From Chryseobacterium gleum (lineage in GTDB: Bacteria; Bacteroidota; Bacteroidia; Flavobacteriales_D; Sanyastnellaceae), in NCBI GenBank assembly GCA_945883885.1, contig CAMCYM010000013.1, positions 1 through 15,940 on the forward strand: a stretch of 15,940 nt of DNA. The letters run 5' to 3'. A program made the translations under genes and the position numbers. The notes under the pieces are model-generated. The model was not told where the DNA came from. It saw nothing but the letters and a program-made list of their open reading frames with translations, and searched no databases. Positions 14,388 to 15,940 of the stretch are shown here, piece by piece. Numbering within the stretch: position 1 is the first letter of the stretch; each line of letters begins with the position of its first letter.

Positions 14388-14965
14388 AAGCACCGTGGAT
14401 CCTGGGCTTGTGGCTCGTGCTCGCCGGCTCCGCCGCCGGCCAAACCGCCCACAGCCTCGAAGAAGCCCTCGCCCTCCGCGCCGCAGGCCGTCCCGTCACA
14501 CGGCTCGACCTCAGCCACACCCGTCTGACGGAGGTCCCGGCCACGGTCGGGTCCTTCACGGAACTGCGCGAACTCATCCTCGACCGCAACCGCCTCGCCG
14601 CGCTGCCCGACACCTTGGCCGCTCTCGTGCATCTGGAAGTTCTCCGAGCCGACCGCAACCGGTTGACTGCTTGGCCGCCGGTGGTGCTTCGCATGCCTGC
14701 GCTGCGGGAGCTCCACCTCGGCGACAACGCCATCGACCGCATCCCCGAGGACATCGACCGCCTGACCTCGCTCGAAGTGCTTGCCGTGTGGGACAACCCG
14801 TTGGAGGTTTGGCCCGCCAGCCTCGGCCGACTGCCACACCTGAAACGCATTGACCTGTTGCACAACACGATGTCGGCGGAAGAACAAGAGCAACTGAAGC
14901 TGTGGCTGCCGGGGATCGAGCTGGACATGAGCCCTCCGTGCAACTGCACGTTCGACGCCCCATGA
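14384..14965 (+). CDS. Secreted leucine-rich-repeat protein
   Basis: 193 residues. Residues 1-20 are a signal peptide (GLWLVLAGSAAGQ). From residue 38 there are five regular 23-residue leucine-rich repeats (38-60, 61-83, 84-106, 107-129, 130-152) and a degenerate sixth. They follow the pattern LxxLxLxxNxLxxLPxxLxxL, seen clearly in LRELILDRNRLAALPDTLA. The tail has a CNC motif (Cys186, Cys188) before a short end. LRR solenoids bind proteins or other ligands; no target is evident. No lipobox is seen and there is no type IX sorting domain, so a soluble periplasmic location is most likely (inference). Both ends are ATGA overlaps, with ribF before and pnuC after. This places an unexplained extracytoplasmic protein inside a cofactor operon. 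Confidence 0.85.
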   Translation: MKAPWILGLWLVLAGSAAGQTAHSLEEALALRAAGRPVTRLDLSHTRLTEVPATVGSFTELRELILDRNRLAALPDTLAALVHLEVLRADRNRLTAWPPVVLRMPALRELHLGDNAIDRIPEDIDRLTSLEVLAVWDNPLEVWPASLGRLPHLKRIDLLHNTMSAEEQEQLKLWLPGIELDMSPPCNCTFDAP

Positions 14966-15510
14966 GCCCGGCACTGGCGCACGCTGCCGAGGCCCTAGCT
15001 GCCGTGCTCAACCTCGGATACACGGTCGGGTACATGCTGGAGCAGAGCTGGGCCTATCCGGCGGCATTCGTTGGCTCGGTGCTGTTTGTATGGGTGTGCC
15101 ACCGGAAACGGCTCCTAGCCGAGGCGTTCCTGTGGGCGGCGTATGCCGCGTTCGCCGTGTGGGGCATGGTGCGGGCCGATCAGGGATGGGAGGCCGTAGT
15201 GCCGGATGCAGGCGCCCACGCCGCTGGATTGGGAGCCGCAGCGATGGCGTGGGGACTGGGGTGGGTGGCGTTGCGGCGGTGGACAGACGCCACCTCGGTC
15301 GGACTCGACCTGTTCACTACCGTCGGAAGTCTGCTCGCTACGTACTGGATGGTGCTGAACGATCCGTGGAATTGGCGGTACTGGGTGGTGGTGAATTCCG
15401 CCGGGGTCCTGCTCTATGCGCGTTCCGGATTGCGGTGGGGCATGGGCCTGCAAATCGTGTACTTGATGCTCGCCTGCGAAGGCATGTGGGATTTTTTGCC
15501 CTGGCCATGA
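14962..15510 (+). CDS. pnuC: PnuC-family nicotinamide riboside transporter
   Basis: 182 residues with about seven transmembrane helices and no signal peptide. The best family match is the C-terminal half: LDLFTTVGSLLATYWM, then WNWRYWVVV, LLYARSGLRWG and a last helix ending GMWDF. These correspond to the PnuC pattern D-x-x-T-T-x-x-S-x-x-A-(T), N-W-x-x-W-(I/V)-V-V-(D), L-Y-x-x-x-G-L and a terminal aromatic segment. PnuC moves nicotinamide riboside by facilitated diffusion, trapped by phosphorylation inside. The following gene looks like the matching kinase, which is strong context support. The Asp I remember after WIVV in relatives is Asn145 here. ATG 14962 overlaps the LRR stop (ATGA). Other PnuC-like proteins carry thiamine or riboflavin (PnuT, PnuX), so with ribF in the operon the substrate is not certain. 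Confidence 0.8.
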   Translation: MSPALAHAAEALAAVLNLGYTVGYMLEQSWAYPAAFVGSVLFVWVCHRKRLLAEAFLWAAYAAFAVWGMVRADQGWEAVVPDAGAHAAGLGAAAMAWGLGWVALRRWTDATSVGLDLFTTVGSLLATYWMVLNDPWNWRYWVVVNSAGVLLYARSGLRWGMGLQIVYLMLACEGMWDFLPWP

Positions 15511-15940
15511 AGCGCCCGCTCACCGTTTGCCTGACGGGTGTGGAAAGCACCGGCAAAACCACCGCCGCGCAGGCGTTGGCGGCACATTTGGGCTGGCCGT
15601 GGGTGGCTGAAGCGGCGCGGGGGGATGCCGCCGTGCGTGAAGGGCGGACGGCGCCCGACGACCTCGCCCGCCTCTGCGACGAACAGCGTCTTGCCCTGGA
15701 CCGCTTGCACCTCGCGCCGGGCATCCTCTCCGATGCCTGTCCGCTGGTCATCGAACTGTGGGGCGAAGTGGTCTTCGGCTGTTGCCCGGTCCAGGTCTAC
15801 CGGGAGGGTTTGCAGGTCGATTTGTTCCTGCTGTGTGCGCCTGACCTGCCGTGGGAGCCTGATCCCCTGCGCACCCTCCCAGACGCAAACAGGCGGTGGG
15901 AGCACCACCGCCTGTTCGAATCCCGGCTTCTGGACCGTGG
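15507..15940 (+). CDS. nadR: NadR-like nicotinamide riboside kinase (AAA-family ATPase), 3' partial
   Basis: The first 144 residues are visible before the window ends. Walker A is GVESTGKT at 11-18, followed by EAAR at 35-38 (EYAR in most relatives), a DEQ helix near 58-60, SDACPLV at 75-81 and LLCAPDLPWEPDPLR at 108-122. The last closely fits the LCxxDxPWxxDxxR motif of the ribosylnicotinamide kinase domain of NadR. The protein starts directly at the kinase domain, so it lacks the N-terminal NMN adenylyltransferase of enterobacterial NadR. The likely reaction is ATP-dependent phosphorylation of nicotinamide riboside to NMN in the cytoplasm. ATG 15507 overlaps the pnuC stop (ATGA), fitting a transporter-kinase pair that imports and traps the vitamin. 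Confidence 0.85.
   Translation, partial: MKRPLTVCLTGVESTGKTTAAQALAAHLGWPWVAEAARGDAAVREGRTAPDDLARLCDEQRLALDRLHLAPGILSDACPLVIELWGEVVFGCCPVQVYREGLQVDLFLLCAPDLPWEPDPLRTLPDANRRWEHHRLFESRLLDR

Noticed and set aside
1..15940. Mobile element, phage, CRISPR or defence system
   Set aside because: I found no transposase, integrase, terminal repeats, spaced direct repeats or tRNA-linked sites. The genes are mostly core functions with even composition, apart from the skew noted.

Overview
The window is a densely packed, GC-rich stretch of chromosome from a member of the Bacteroidota. Four features point there: a PKD-repeat protein with a type B (CHU_C/gliding) C-terminal sorting domain followed by a PorP/SprF-type membrane protein, both of the type IX secretion system; Bacteroidota-type -7 promoter boxes (TAnnTTTG-like) and no clear Shine-Dalgarno sequences; a separate atpD-atpC pair with a very short epsilon subunit; and a Bacteroidota-style PD-(D/E)XK (AddB-like) nuclease. 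The high GC is unusual for the phylum. I cannot name the family or genus.

Layout. 2-2626 (+): end of a large secreted PKD cargo protein, then porP/sprF. 2602-3942 (-): murB with an unexplained N-terminal extension of about 100 residues, overlapping the end of porP tail to tail. 3980-8747 (+): a TPR protein, an AddB-like nuclease and a polysaccharide flippase, each start overlapping the previous stop. 8752-9225 (-): a secreted DUF2147 protein. 9235-11072 (-): nadC followed by a YihY/BrkB membrane protein. 11114-11590 (+): rlmH. 11602-13337 (-): atpD-atpC. 13401-15940 (+): ribF, a secreted leucine-rich-repeat protein, pnuC and a NadR-like kinase cut by the window end, all joined by 4-base ATGA overlaps.

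There is no gene-free stretch longer than about 65 bases, and I see no tRNA, rRNA, CRISPR array, insertion sequence or phage gene. The content is mostly core metabolism, cell envelope and secretion. Cofactor supply recurs: nadC (de novo NAD), pnuC plus the NadR-like kinase (nicotinamide riboside salvage) and ribF (FMN/FAD).

The most interesting signal is regulatory. The first genes of all seven transcription units whose 5' ends lie in the window carry a TAnnTTYG-like box. In six of them it ends only 4-6 bases before the start codon, which predicts leaderless mRNAs. None of the operon-internal starts I examined shows it. I found no convincing new multi-gene system. The best candidates for novelty are this promoter pattern, the MurB extension, and the LRR protein embedded in a cofactor operon.
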